Source of the DNA: Mercurialis annua | Lineage: Eukaryota > Streptophyta > Magnoliopsida > Malpighiales > Euphorbiaceae | Reading direction: 5' to 3' | Assembly: GCF_937616625.2 (NCBI RefSeq) | Contig: NC_065571.1 | Span: 12,340,501 to 12,404,500, forward strand | DNA length: 64,000 nt | In this document: piece by piece, positions 44,328 through 57,009 of the stretch | Layout: every line of letters starts with the position of its first letter | Position numbering within the stretch: the stretch's first letter is position 1 | Translations under genes and position numbers: made by a program | The notes under the pieces: model-generated | Seen by the model: the letters and a program-made list of their open reading frames with translations, nothing else | The model's database searches: none | What the model was told of the DNA's origin: nothing

Positions 44328-45875
44328 CTTTCATCGTGAAACTTGACTTGATCAAGTCAATCTTCCATTTTCCATATTTAATCATCTCACTGGCCTTCGA
44401 ATCCATTGCTATAATAAAAAGGATGAGTACTTTGAAAGTAGTTTCTCTAGGGATCCATCTATTCTTGTAAATGCTAATGTTTTTCACATTTATAATTCTT
44501 CATATAGAGTCCAAGTCCGTCACATCTCTAACCCAAAGTAAACTTTTCCAGGTATATGAGAACTTTCTAGAGCTTTTTATGGAATCAACGAAAAAATTTA
44601 TTACTAAATACATTTACAATAATGAAGAAAATCAAATTCTTTTTTTTAGGATCCGCTATATGTCCATAAATCCCATCCCTGATATATTTACATTTTAACA
44701 TCTTGGAAATCAAGCTATTAGATTGATCGATGATTTTCTAATTTTATTTGGCTAGGAGACCTCTTTTGAACTTTCAAGGACCTCGAAACCCAAACATTCA
44801 AGAACTCGAATGAATCTTTTTTTTCCATGCTGACTTCCCCATCAAAAATTATTGCACAATCTTTCAAGTTCAGAAATAAGACTCTTAGACAACTTAAAAC
44901 AATTCATATTATAAGTGGGAAAACACTGAACAACATCTTCGGCAAGAATCTGTTTACCTTCTTTCGAAAAGAGATTTCCTTTCCAAATTTAAAGCTTCTG
45001 TCATACTATATCATTTATTGCTTTGAAACTATTAAGTTTCCTTCTTCCAACAGAGGACGAAACCCCAAATATTTTTCATGGCATTACACCAGGGGGTTTG
45101 AAGGCTCTACTGAAGAGTTCGTTGCATATCAACTCATGTACTTTTGCCAAAACTCAAAGTAGATTTTCCCATATTGATGATCTATCCTAAGGCCCTGCCA
45201 TACGATGAAAGATCTAGTACAATTCCTTAAGCTTTCCGTTGCAAAGAGAAAGATGTGGCAATTTTATGAAGCACCCTGTAAGGACTTATTTTCTATAGCT
45301 TTGTTGATCAAACTATAGAGACTTTGGGCCAAAAATCAAGAAGAGATAAGGTGAAAGACGATCACCTTATCTAAGACTCCTTTTAGCAATAACTTTTACT
45401 TTAAAATCACATTGATCAAAAAGAAAAAACTAACAGATTTAGTAAACATCATAATCTTGCTAATCCAATTGTCCATAAACCACATTTAGCACGCATGGCC
45501 TCAATAAACACCTGCTATACTCTATAAATGTTTTTGGACATGTCAAGTTTGAGAGAAATATGACCATTCCTTTTTCTATTAGAGGTCTTAATTACACGAA
45601 TACATTCAAATCTTAATAAATCATTATCAAGAATGTTTCTACCAGGGATAAAAGTACTTTGAGCCTCATCAATGACACTGTCCAAAAATTTCTTAAACAT
45701 ATTAGCCAATCTTTTGAAGATAATCTTATAAATGACATTATGAAGACTAATAGGTTTAAAATCAATCATATTTACATCACTTTTAACTTTAGGAATAAGG
45801 GATACCATAATATCATTAATGCGACTAAAATATGTATTGTCATTCAAGACATTCAGTCAAACCTTAGTGATATCA
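44328..45875 (-). pseudogene. LINE ORF2 remnant: reverse transcriptase to linker
   Basis: From high to low coordinates the minus strand reads VSLIPKVKSDVNMIDFKPIS, LHNVIYKIIFKRLAN, AQSTFIPGRNILDN and LKLDMSK (reverse transcriptase). Later come TYNMNCFKLSKSLISELERL, CNNFWWGS and finally NVKNISIYKNRWIPRETTFK and KWKIDLIKSSFTMKDV. The palm motif FADD was not found. Many stops and shifts make it a pseudogene. Its 5' side is cut by an LTR fragment at 45876, its 3' side by solo LTR D. Confidence 0.82.
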
Positions 45876-46900
45876 TGTCACAACCCAAATCTATGAGGAC
45901 TGGCGTTAGGAAACGACAGTGGTTGCTCCGGAACCCATCAAAAGCCTATTTAAATTCTATATTTATCATTAATCTCTAACAAACACATTTATATTTAAGG
46001 CCTAATAACCTATAAAGGCCAAACGTTTAGTGAAAGTCTCCATTATGTCCAAACATTGAAATCGTCTTAATAATGTGCAAATCTATATGATAATATTTTA
46101 AAAATGTCCAACCCTCAAATAGAGTGTGCTTGTGCTGATGTGTCACTTAGGTGACGTATCGGTTCTTGCCACATCTATAAAAACTAAACCTTAAAAAGGC
46201 TAGATGTTCAGTAAAAGTCTCCATAATGTCCAAACGTTTAGCAAAAATCTCTATAATATCCAAAAATATATTATGACGTGGCACGCACGACATGCCACAA
46301 AAATGACATATCATCAATTGTGAGGGTTTAGCATTTTTAAAACGTTATCATATAAGTTTGGACATTATCGAGACGATTTAAACGTTTAGACATAATAAAA
46401 ACCTTTGCTAAACGTTTGACCTTTTTAGGTCAATGGGCTTACATTTAATCAAATTTCATGTATTTTTTTTATGTATTTATTTAACATCTCCCTTTTAAAA
46501 TATGCATCTTTTTCTTGGGAGTCGTATTTCAGTTCATACATGTATATATTTATCTTTTTTTTCATTTTCATTCGTTCATACTTTTTTCATATTAAAGGAT
46601 CACATCTCAATTGTCATGCAAGCATGCTGACTCCTTTTCATATCAAACATACCATACAAAAGTTGCAATAACATAAACATAATATTGAAAATCTCTAAGA
46701 CGTCAAGTTATACATGGTCTCGTTATAACTTTAACTTCTAATACTACTGCAAAACTTTAAAGACAAAACGAGTATTACCCATACTCTAATCAAAACGTCT
46801 TCTGAGAATAGAGAAATTTGAAAACTTGCTTCAATATCCTCAACCATCTCTTGAAAATTGTCAACTTTAAACAGTGTGATTAAAATAAAAACATATGAAA
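45876..46900 (-). repeat. Diverged LTR fragment of the TGTCACGACCC group (copy E), with a MITE inside
   Basis: It starts TGTCACAACCCAAATCTATG and has the actggcgttaggaaacgaca/gtggttgctccggaaccc block, as in copies A and C. A MITE interrupts it at 45997-46440. LTR-like sequence seems to resume afterwards; the far end was not found. Confidence 0.55.
45997..46440. mobile_element. Long-inverted-repeat MITE (probably MULE-derived)
   Basis: The left arm (aacctataaaggccaaacgt, then tatgataatattttaaaaatgt) and right arm (complement gacctaaaaaggtcaaacgt, then tatgataacgttttaaaaatgc) pair over about 115 bp. Flanks acattta on both sides suggest a 7-9-bp duplication, not clean. Length about 440 bp. Confidence 0.72.
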
Positions 46901-48750
46901 AATTTGTGGTTTTTATTTCATTTTATTTGTTATAGCATTTGATTTGCTGAGCATGATTCAGCTTTTCTTTAATTTAATGCTATATTCTCAAATTATTTAT
47001 TTTTTCATTTTATAATATATATCCGTTTAATAAATTATGTTTTTTAAAATGACATTTTTATATTATTTATATTTAATGTTATTATTTATTGATATTATTA
47101 TAATAGTAAATTAATCATTATATTTAAAGAATTATTTATACAATATCCTATATTTAAACTTTAATTTCATCTTTTCGAGTAATATTTTCATAATTTTTCT
47201 CTTTGTATAAATTATAAATTAATTTCAAAAAAAGCTATTAGAGCTTCAATTCATTTTATGTTATTTTATCATTACAACCGTCATATTATTTTCTCTCTCT
47301 TCTCATAATTTCTCTCTTTCTCTCCATTTTTCTCTCCGTCTTAAATTTTTTTATTCCTCTCAAATTTTCTCTTTTTCTCTTTTTTACAGTCGTTGCATAT
47401 TTCAGTCTCTCTGTCGGGTGTCTTCCGGTGGATTTCTCGTCGTCGCGTTTCATCCGCTAATTTCTGATAGATTCATCGACGTAATTTTTATATATTTTTA
47501 GGTTTTTTTATGAATTTTAAAGTTTTTATACACAAATTATTGTAGATCTATTAATCTCTTACTAATATAATTTCTATATTGTTCATATAATTGTTCTCTT
47601 GTTCATTCTCTTATTTTGATGCTACTGATTTCGTACACAACAAATTAATTTATGTTTTATGGTGTTTTAGATACTGATTTCGTATATAACGAATTGATTT
47701 ATATTTTATAATGTATTTATTCCAAAAAAAATCATATAAATACACTATAAAAATACCATAAATACATTATAAAATATATTATTAAAACAGTATAAAAAAT
47801 ACCATAAAAGCAATATCAAAAACACCACCAGAAAATAAAAATTAAAAAAAAGCTTAAAAAAATATCTTTAAAATTAAAAATATAGAATAGATATTTCAGG
47901 TTAAAAAAATATGACATGTAAATAAGTTAAAAATAGATTCTGAAGTAATTAATAATTATTAATTATATCTTTTAATCATATGGAATAGCAGTTGTATTTT
48001 AAAACAGAAAATGTGTATTAAAAGGATAATCATATAATATAACCGTTCCGCCATATCATTCGTCCAACAAATTAGTTTTACGTGCGTTAGTCATGTGAAA
48101 AATTAATTATTGTTAAAAAAAAATTCAATTTTTTTTATCACAAATACTTATTAGCTTTGCGCAACGGTTGTATGAAATAAAAAATCGTATTAGAAAAAAC
48201 TTTGAAATTCGACGGTTTGACAAATTGTATTTTTAAAATGACACGTGCAGGTGAAATATGCTATAGACTTCGGTTCTCTTTTACAAATGGGGACTTCTGA
48301 TTGGATGGAAAGTGGCAGCTGTTACGAAAATCGGAGATTCCGATACCTAACATTTTTTTCCTTTGGTTTTACTTTAGAGGCAAGAAAAGAGTTTTCTACA
48401 CGTGGATTACAAATCCATGCTATTCAATCAAAGAGTCTTTAGTTTTGACTCTTAGTTTCGGGTTTGCGATCATTGTTTTTGTGCTAGTTTTGTGGCGATC
48501 GTAATTTTTAGTCAATTCTTTAACTAAAAATTCACTAAAATCAACTGCATCATTTAACGCTAAACTTTAAATTAATTATAATTTTATTAATATAAGAACA
48601 AACTAATTGAATCAGTAAACTAATTTGGTTATCTCGGCTAAAATAAAAAATATGTAAATTCGTTAAAAATTGAAAAATGCAAAGTATTTAGTTAATTAAA
48701 TTTTAAAACTCTTCTATGGATAATTAAATAAAAAAAATTATAAATTGAAA
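46901..48750. other. AT-rich spacer, no confident gene
   Basis: 47280-47480 is a pyrimidine-rich stretch with tctctc runs that resembles a 5' UTR, but no frame follows. Two overlapping short frames (48245-48442, 48301-48504) exist; the second ends in a hydrophobic stretch (LVLTLSFGFAIIVFVLVLW) that could be a membrane segment. I do not recognise either and would not call a gene. Confidence 0.4.
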
Positions 48751-49082
48751 TGTCTAAGAAAAGGAGGGAGGGGGTTTAATAACTAATTTTAAATTTTTTT
48801 TAATAGAGTTTGAATTTAAAGAAAAGAACACAAGATTAAAATGGTTCAAAGATTTTATTCCATTGTTCAATAAAAATTGAGATTTTTAATAATGCATTAA
48901 TGGAGGTGTTTTAAACTTAACATCTAACTAATACGATAAGTGGTTTTCTAGAGTTAAACAAAGACTCTGAAAGTGATTTTTGAAAGCTAATTATAAATTT
49001 ATAAACATTAATTATGATTTAAAAATTGATGATCAATAACAAAGAAAAGCAATCAATTAATGATGCATAATAAATGAAAGAA

Positions 49083-49926
49083 GGCCTAATTACTTAAAAA
49101 AACTCTCACCTTATAACATTTTTTCGTTTATACTCTGACTTAATAAAACATCCATGTGTACTTTTTTTTTATTTTTCGTTTTCGTCTATACACCAAAATT
49201 TATTTTTCTAACAATTTAATTGATTAAAGGATGAAAACATTAAAAAATTAAATAGAAGGATTATATCATCTTTTTTCTTGTTTAAAAACATACAAACAAG
49301 TCCTTCAATTTTTAAAATGTTTAAATAAATTCTAAAAATTAATTACATTTTAAAAGATTATTAAAAAACTAAATTAATTTGAAGAATATTCCCGACCCAC
49401 TACCGTACTCTCCCAATTTACGCACCCTATGGATTTTTCTACAAAAGAAACTTTTTTTAATTTTTTTCGCTGTCTTGCTTGAGAGGAGAGGAGTACAGAT
49501 CTGCGCTCCTCCTTATATGTGGAGCAGGTCGCTCCTCTTTCACAAAAGGAGGAGCGACCTGTTCCTCCATCTGTGAAGGAGGAGCAGCGGGCTCCTCCGG
49601 ACGGAAATTGGATTATTTTTTTAAAAATATATATTTTTACGGTTTTATATTCAAAAAATTATTGAAAATTAATATAAATAAAATAATTATTATATGTTTA
49701 ATTTTGTAGAGAAAAATGTATTTTTTTCAAATTAATAATTTTAAAATTTAATTAGAATATAGGTTAAAAAACGAAGGGTTGTTTTAAACTTTGTTTTAAA
49801 TAAAAAAATTCAATTTGATGTTTTAGTATAGATACGAAAAAAAAAAAAGTACAATTCAACTTTTTTCTATGTCAGGGTATAAACAAAAAAATGTTATAAG
49901 GTGAGGTTTTTCTAAGTAATTAGGCC
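49083..49926. mobile_element. MULE-type MITE with a GC-rich insert
   Basis: The ends ggcctaattacttaaaaaaa and aggtttttctaagtaattaggcc (complementary) match the MITE at 29963. Flanks ATGAAAGAA (49074-49082) and ATGAAAAAA (49927-49935) are a 9-bp duplication with one difference. At 844 bp it is twice the size of the other copy, mainly because of the middle, which includes a GC-rich piece (about 49480-49600) with GGAGGAGC words. The frames at 49379 and 49479 are within it. Confidence 0.82.
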
Positions 49927-50074
49927 ATGAAAAAAAGAGTAAAATTGAATGCTTGTAATTATTGTTTTTAAAGTGTTTAACCACATAATTATGTGTAGCT
50001 GACCGATATTTATAATCCCAACAAACTCCCCTTTAAGTCTTACAAGTGAAGACAAAAGTTGTGCAGGAAATGAA

Positions 50075-50325
50075 GAGGTCACACCCGTAAAGCAAGGAGT
50101 CGCGCCTGTGATTATCTTTTTTTCTGAAAACTTCAACGATCATCTGCCCCATGACATCTCTTCATTATGATATTCAAAAATAACCATCAGACTCTTTTAC
50201 AAATTTCATGGTCGCGCCCGTAAAGTCATTGGGATCGCACCCGAGACTTATGATCATAAATTAAGGGTTGATCAAGTCTTTGCTCGCACCCATGAAGGAC
50301 TAGCTTCGCAACGTACTAAAGATAG
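50075..50325. repeat. CG-rich words in family G copy 3
   Basis: Words include gtcacacccgtaaag (50080), gtcgcgcctgtga (50100), gtcgcgcccgtaaag (50211), atcgcacccgagac (50234) and ctcgcacccatgaa (50284). They are diverged relatives of the tract at 21441. Confidence 0.5.
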
Positions 50326-50440
50326 CCGGTGAAAAATCCTACAAAATTGCATTCGATTCTCATTAGAAGACTCCAAATTGACCCATAATGATTTTAATAT
50401 GTTCTCACATACTAATAAATATTACTAGACCCTTTAAATT

Positions 50441-52949
50441 GATTGTTAAAGTCAAAATTAGAAAGATCAAAAGTACTTGGTCCAACATAAACCAACCGGA
50501 TAAACTAACCTAATTAAGTTTGAATTTTTTAATCGAAATACTTAATTATTTTAATCGAACTAATTAAAATTTTCAAATTACTTTAACCAAAAACATTTAT
50601 CATTTTTAGCCAAATTAATCAAAACCCTTTTCTAAAACGACATGAATATTTTTGTATTAACTTTAGAATAAAAGCAGTTACAGGATAAGAAATAAGTTAA
50701 ATTTGTAAATCTGACAAAAAAAAGGGCTTATTACAATCATAAGCTACATAATCGCAGAACTGTCTTACAAACATTTAAAAAGATGAATTAAAATACTACG
50801 CTGTAGTTGAATACAAGCATTACTTTTCAAAAATATGCAATTGAAAACTTGAATTATTGAAAAATTGACGAAACTAACATAAATCTACAACAGACAAATT
50901 AGAACTATTACAAGAATTTTGAATAAATCATTAAAATTTCATAACACAAAATCTTTTAAAAAGAATTTTTTTTTTAAAAAAATAAAAACATAAATCGATA
51001 TAAAGATACGTAAAGGTGAAGAGGCGGTGATGATCCGGTCAAAAATCGAAGATCACCGCTTCACCACCCTGAAAATCGAAGCAGTGAAAAGAAGAAAGAA
51101 AATAGAAAGGTAGAGAGATCTAGTCAATTTTTATCATTTACTTGTCTTTGATTTGATCAAAGTAATTGAAACGGGTTAGTTAATTCAATTTTATTTTATT
51201 ATTTTGCTCATCCCTAGTGAAATATCGTTTCTTTCAAATATTTTTTTTGAGAGGTTTCTTTCAAATATTTTTATAAAGTTTATTTATACGGGAAATAATT
51301 ATATGATTTATTTACAATTTTATCTATACAATTTATTTTAAATTTAATTACATTTGTATTTATTAAATAACAGTATTGTAAATGTAGCTAAACTAATATG
51401 TAATTAAAAGAAACAAAATATACGTTCAATTTGCATTTAGAACAATCTTCAAATAATCATGATCTCAATTGTCTTTACTGTAACAAATTCAGGTGCATTT
51501 TTTCAAATAATGCTATATAACCGTCATTTTTAATTCACTTTTTTTAACCTATTTGATGTGGCGATAAAATAATAGATGTATTGAGAGTTATCTTTTGAGA
51601 TATATATTTTTGGAGAGAAATTGGACGGATGAAATATTGCTATGTAAGGAGGAATATTGAAGGTGGTACAAAATATAGAGTTAAATAGCCCGCTTTTTCT
51701 ATTGATTTTTAGCAACAATCTATTGAAAAAATTTTATATTTTATTATTTTTGTGTTCTGTGTTTAGACGATTTTTTTTATTTAGTTTCTGTACAAAACTA
51801 CTTATTTTATTTTATTTTTAAGATATTTTTTTATTTAGTCTTTATATTTTACCATTTTTTCATATTTAGTTCTTAAACATACCAAAGTTAATTATTAGGT
51901 GTTGTGTACTATATTTAGTTAACGATGAATGAATTATAATTTACCTTGTAAAATTTTCTCCTTTTCTCTCTATATCTTTTCTTCGCCCTTCTTTTATACT
52001 AGACTTTTAATATTTTAATAAAAATAATATTTTAATTTCCATTAGCTAATAGAAAATATACAATAATTCACAGATCCTTGTCATTTCTAAATTGATTGGG
52101 ACTTTAATATTCTAGAATTTCTAGCTCTTAAAAAAACGCATTATTAATATATACTTAATCATTAATAATATGTACTAGTATTTTTGAAAGCATCTGAATC
52201 ACCTGGTTTATAATAAAAACAAAATCTAAACCACCTGGTTAATAAATTCAGAAATTTATTTACTAGCATCCCAGAATCTATTAAAATATTTAATATTGTA
52301 ATTCACATTTTTTAAAATTATTTGTTCTATTTTATGATCAGTATCCAATAAAATAAAATAATATACACTCTCGCTCATAAATAAAAGACGAATTCTCTAT
52401 ATTTCTGTAATCAACAAACTGCTGTGTAATTGAACTTTTCTTTTTGACGAATTGTAATTGATTTCAATATATATAATTTTCTTTTATATCTATATTTGGC
52501 AAAAAAGAATTGCATTTTAGAAGGAAACTTCCTTTCCATTGATTAAATGAAATCAGTCACCTTAGACATTATTCAAAGAGAAAAAAAAAGAGTCCCAAAT
52601 AGAAAGTAATAAGTCTGGCTATGAAAAATAATATATGATAAACAAATTAGGGTACCAAATATATTTTATTTTATTTTCGAAGGAAGAATTTAATTTGATT
52701 ATTAGTCAAATTTTTGTACCGAAATTTGGAAAATTCTGTTTACAATTTTAATTATCTTATAGTCAAATTTGTGTGATTAAATTAAACAATCTTATTTATC
52801 CAATTTTAAACTGCATTAATATTAATTATAAAATTTGATATACACTTTAAATTTTATAGAATTGAAAATTTGCAACCAATTATTATAAAAACATATATAA
52901 ACTTTTGTAATTGTTTCAACATATAATTACGAGAAAAGAGTTACGTGTA
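50441..52949. other. Long AT-rich spacer
   Basis: No gene or element was recognised. A GC-richer patch at 51015-51070 contains gtgaagaggcggtgat and gatcaccgcttcac, which pair imperfectly. Everything else is AT-rich with no frame above about 60 codons. Confidence 0.5.
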
Positions 52950-52957
52950 CCCATAAT

Positions 52958-54229
52958 CAGTGGCGGATCCAGAAACTTGATATGGTATAGTCCATATATA
53001 TACATATATAAAAATTATAGATTTTGAATAAAAAAATTAAAATAATAAATTATTCTATTCAATGTATAATTTTTTTTATTTATACAATATCCTAACATAA
53101 TTAACTATATAAATTAAAAGATAATTAAATAAATCTACACTTTAAAATTTTACTAGTAATTAATAAATAAATAGAACAAATATATATAATTGTACTATAT
53201 GTTTATCCTTTGTATTTATATAAAAATTAAGATATAAAATGACCTAATAAATGATTTAGATGCAATTTAATAAATTTTATACTTAATTTTGTAGAATTGT
53301 AGTTTGTATTCAATTATTTGTAATGTGTATATCAATTTAAAGAGGGATTTATAATTTTAATTTGACATATGTGACAACATAATATTTTAAAAGAATTTTA
53401 TTTAATTTTTAATTTTTATTTGTTTTAATTGATAAATAAATGTATTATATTATCTAAAAGATAAATGATTTAAATAATAAAAAAATTTAGTATTTTATCA
53501 TACATTATGATCTAATTTAATAAACTATTATGTAAATGGTTTTGATTAAATTATATGAAGATGATATATTGGGAGGTTTTAATAAATGCTTTTAACATAT
53601 ACTAGTTTCGCATTATGTGCTATACACGTGGCTCGTAACGTAACTCGTCAATGAACATATTAGTAAATTTATTATAATCATATCAATTTTTATTTATAAT
53701 CATATCAATTTTATTTATAATTAATATTAAATTAATTAAGAATTTTTGTAAAAGTAAATATAATATATTCGGTTATTAATTTTTTTTCATACTGAATTTA
53801 TTTTTCTTTTAGTTTTATAATAACCATAATTAAAATAACAAAATAGAAATTTAAATAATAATATATTGACCAAATACAGTATTTTAATTTTGTAGTTCAA
53901 TCAAACTAAAAGATAGGTATTCCTACTAATTTGGAGACAATTTAGTTATTTTTTACATATTAAAAACTAAATTGGAAATAATTTAGCTACCTATTCTAAT
54001 TAGGACTTTAATTACAATAGTGATTAATTAAATAACTAATTAGTTAATGACTATAAAACTTTTATTTAGTAGTAAACTGAAAAGAATTATTCAGTAAATT
54101 TGTCTGTCCCCCTCCCCCCTCCAATCCGTGCTTTTATATATAGTATAGATATAGATATAGATAGGGGTAAAAAAAATTTCCAAGAAAAGGTGGGGTCACC
54201 CCACTCTCACTAACCTGCATCCGCCTCTG
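52958..54229. mobile_element. Non-autonomous hAT element
   Basis: Ends CAGTGGCGGATCCA and (complement of the right end) CAGAGGCGGATGCA pair at 12 of 14 positions. Flanks CCCATAAT and CCCGCAAT look like an aged 8-bp duplication (6 of 8). The 1272-bp interior is AT-rich and encodes nothing recognisable. Confidence 0.75.
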
Positions 54230-54586
54230 CCCGCAATTAAATAAGCTTCTAATGTTCAGAAAGATTTAAATATATTTTTAATGTCTGAAAAAATTTAAAT
54301 ATGCTTCTAATGTCTAAAAAGTAAATAACTATATCCCGATTTTATTTATAAATGAGACGTTGGGGTTTAGTTATTAAAATCAGAAGGTAGGAATATATTA
54401 AATTTTTTTTGGATGTTTAGAGGTTATCAAATGACTCTTTTTTCGATGATTATGATTAATGTTGCATATGAAAAATATGGTTGAAATTTCAATTGTGTGC
54501 CAAAAGTGTAAGAGATAAACATCAATACAGCTAGAGTCCAATTTGAATAGTTATTTTAGATATTTTGTGTAGCATAGCATTAGTTG

Positions 54587-54839
54587 AAGAAATTTTTAGG
54601 TGAACCGAGTCCACCACGTAAGATTGTGAACCATCCATTTATTACGTGGCAGGTGGCATGACTATTTATATGAGCCAATTAATGAAAGGCACATTAATTC
54701 TAAATAAAACACATTAAATACTCATTAATAAATGTGCCTTTCATTAATTGGCTCATGTAAATAGTCATGCCACGTGTCACGTAATAAATAGATGGTTCAC
54801 AATCCTACGTGGTGAACTCGGTTTACCTAAGAATTTCTC
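54587..54839. mobile_element. Fold-back MITE, two long arms
   Basis: Both arms (about 110 bp) pair almost throughout: aggtgaaccgagtccaccac/aggtaaaccgagttcaccac and tgagccaattaatgaaaggc in both arms. The flanks cattagttg (54578-54586) and cattacttg (54840-54848) form a 9-bp duplication with one difference, so a Mutator-type origin is likely. The arms contain ACGTGG and CACGTG. A partial relative lies at 61801-61890. Confidence 0.83.
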
Positions 54840-54848
54840 CATTACTTG

Positions 54849-55651
54849 ACATTACTATATTTTGATTGGATTAACCTTAGTCTTGTCGTTAATACTAAAA
54901 GACAAAGTGCTTTAGAGCCTAATTCCTCAAATGAGTGGCGAGAGAGGTGGGGGTAGCCGTTCTATTTTGCTTCTCAAGAAGCAGATAAATATTAAATAAT
55001 TATTTTAAAAATAATTAAATAATTTTATAAAAAAGCTTGAGTCAAATAACATTAATTAATATAAAAATTCAAGAAAAATATCATTTAAATTAAAATATAA
55101 TCAAATGATATATCATTTGATTAATTTTTTTATTTTAATGAGTAAATTTTTAATTTCGTCACTGGTTTAAATGGTATACATACTGGAAAATATTTTATTA
55201 AAATTTTGAAAATTAATTTTAGCACAAGCCTCAAAAAATTTACTAATGACAAAAAAGGACATGAAAAATTAACAAAAACATTTGGTGGCTGCGAAATAAA
55301 GATCCCTTGCAAGTTCACGAATATCCCTAAGATAATAACACATTTATCTTATAGCAACCGACATGCCAACTTCGTAGAAACTAGAAAATTCTTCGTCACC
55401 TTCACACACGTTGTATTACTGACGTAGTTGATGACTTATATATTGGAATATCTAAAGTTTATATGTTGGAAAATAAAAGTTGACAGCTTGAATTCAACTG
55501 TTTTGGTATGAATGTAATTTTTTAAACAAAATTATAAAATTTACTCCTAACATTCGCAATATAAAGAGAGTTGCTTTATTTTTTTTATTTAATCTTTTAT
55601 TCTTACCTATCATTAAAGGTACTACTATAGACTTTTCTTAACTATTTATAG
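54849..55651. other. AT-rich spacer
   Basis: No recognisable gene. Two short overlapping frames near 55130-55427 on opposite strands show no family resemblance. Confidence 0.5.
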
Positions 55652-56870
55652 TGTTGGTGAAAATACGCAAATATATAAGTGTCACATAAGTAATACCGAC
55701 AACAAATTCCGGCTATTGATTTTCAGGGCCACTTATTTATAAGCACCAATTAATCTATTTCAGATTTGTCTAGTAAATATATTGACTAAAGGTTACCCCT
55801 AATTCTGATATGACATAAACTTTAAATCAAGTAAGTTTAAAATTTGGTATTCAGTGGTGTATAAGAATTTGCAGAACTTTTTTTAAGCTAATCCTAAAAG
55901 CAGAAGTCATTCAAGTTCAAGAAAGATCAAGTCAAGGTTAAGCAAAGCTAGACTGTCAAGAATCATAGGCTTCAAGAATATTTATTAGGATCATCTGTAA
56001 AGATAAATGGGCTAAATAAAATCTTTCTGAAGTTCAAAATGTTTTATATCTTCTTATCAAAACGGTTTATTTGTGTGACATCAGCAAGCTGTCATTTTCA
56101 GCCACATGCACACACAAAAAGAAAAAGATTCCTTCTGATTTGGTGGCACCGGTTTTTGCAAATAATAACTTTTCTCTTTCTTTCATTGCTTCTAGAAAAT
56201 GTATATGTGTCATTTTATGAACAAAATCTGTTGGAGGAATCTTTGAAAATATCTGAGGGCATTTAACAGAAAAGGTTTTTCTATAAACAGATCATCTTCT
56301 TCACTTTTCTCTTAAGCAAGATTTCTTAGTAAAAAATCTTTTTTAAGCTTTTCAATGGTGTTTTTCATGTTTTGCTTAAAATGTTTTACTCTATGTTTAA
56401 AATCTGAGCTTCATTATTTGGTGCTTTATTTAACTCTGTTTACCTGTTAGTTTGCTTTGTATTCAACGAGTTATTTGCATGAACAAGTTTTTCTATTTGC
56501 TAAAGGTTTTGTAAACACCTAGATGATAAGTTTACTGGTTTAAGTTTTCTGGATCTTGGTAAAACCAGTGGTTGGAAAATTAAACTAGAACGGGCAGTGT
56601 TTAGCTCTGTATTTCAAGACTGTTGTTTCTTGTCCTTAAAAGAAACTGATTAGTGGAATTCTCAAGAGGTGATATTTTGGTGAGTGGATGTATGCAGTTG
56701 CAGAACCACTATAAGAATTCATTTTTTTTTATTTCCTGCTCTGTTTGCTTATTTACAGTTTAGCTTTAAAACATTTAAATTAGCTTACAAAATCTTTTTA
56801 CAAACTATTTTTGGAAACGTTTTTTACTTCTCAATTCACCACTCTTCTTGAGAAGTCATATGGACCAACA
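55652..56870 (-). repeat. Solo LTR of a Sirevirus-like copia element
   Basis: On the minus strand it starts TGTTGGTCCATATGACTTCT and ends TTTTCACCAACA, 1219 bp. It shares the order of landmarks with the LTR at 4910: gtggtgaattgagaagt, then tatagtggttctgcaactgc and a catccactcacc stretch, then actggttttacc words. The flanking 5-mers (tatag and aacta) do not match, so either one end is misplaced or a flank has been altered. The frame at 56039-56266 is within it. Confidence 0.7.
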
Positions 56871-57009
56871 AACTAAAAATTAAATTTCTAATTTTTAATA
56901 TTTAAATTTGACAATTAATGTAAAATAAACAATAATTGAAATGAACAATGAATTTAAATATTGAACTATTTTTTTTTTCTGAAATAAAAACTTCTTCATT
57001 TTATATAAG

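Larger units (their letters stand above)
48751..50440 (+). repeat. Copia-like LTR fragment, family G copy 3, split by a MITE
   Basis: It starts TGTCTAAGAAAAGGAGGGAG, a copia-like LTR start, and has the aaaaattgagatttttaata block found in copies 1 and 2. A MULE-type MITE sits at 49083-49926. After it come cctttaagtcttacaagtga and the CG-rich words. The right end was not resolved. Confidence 0.55.
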
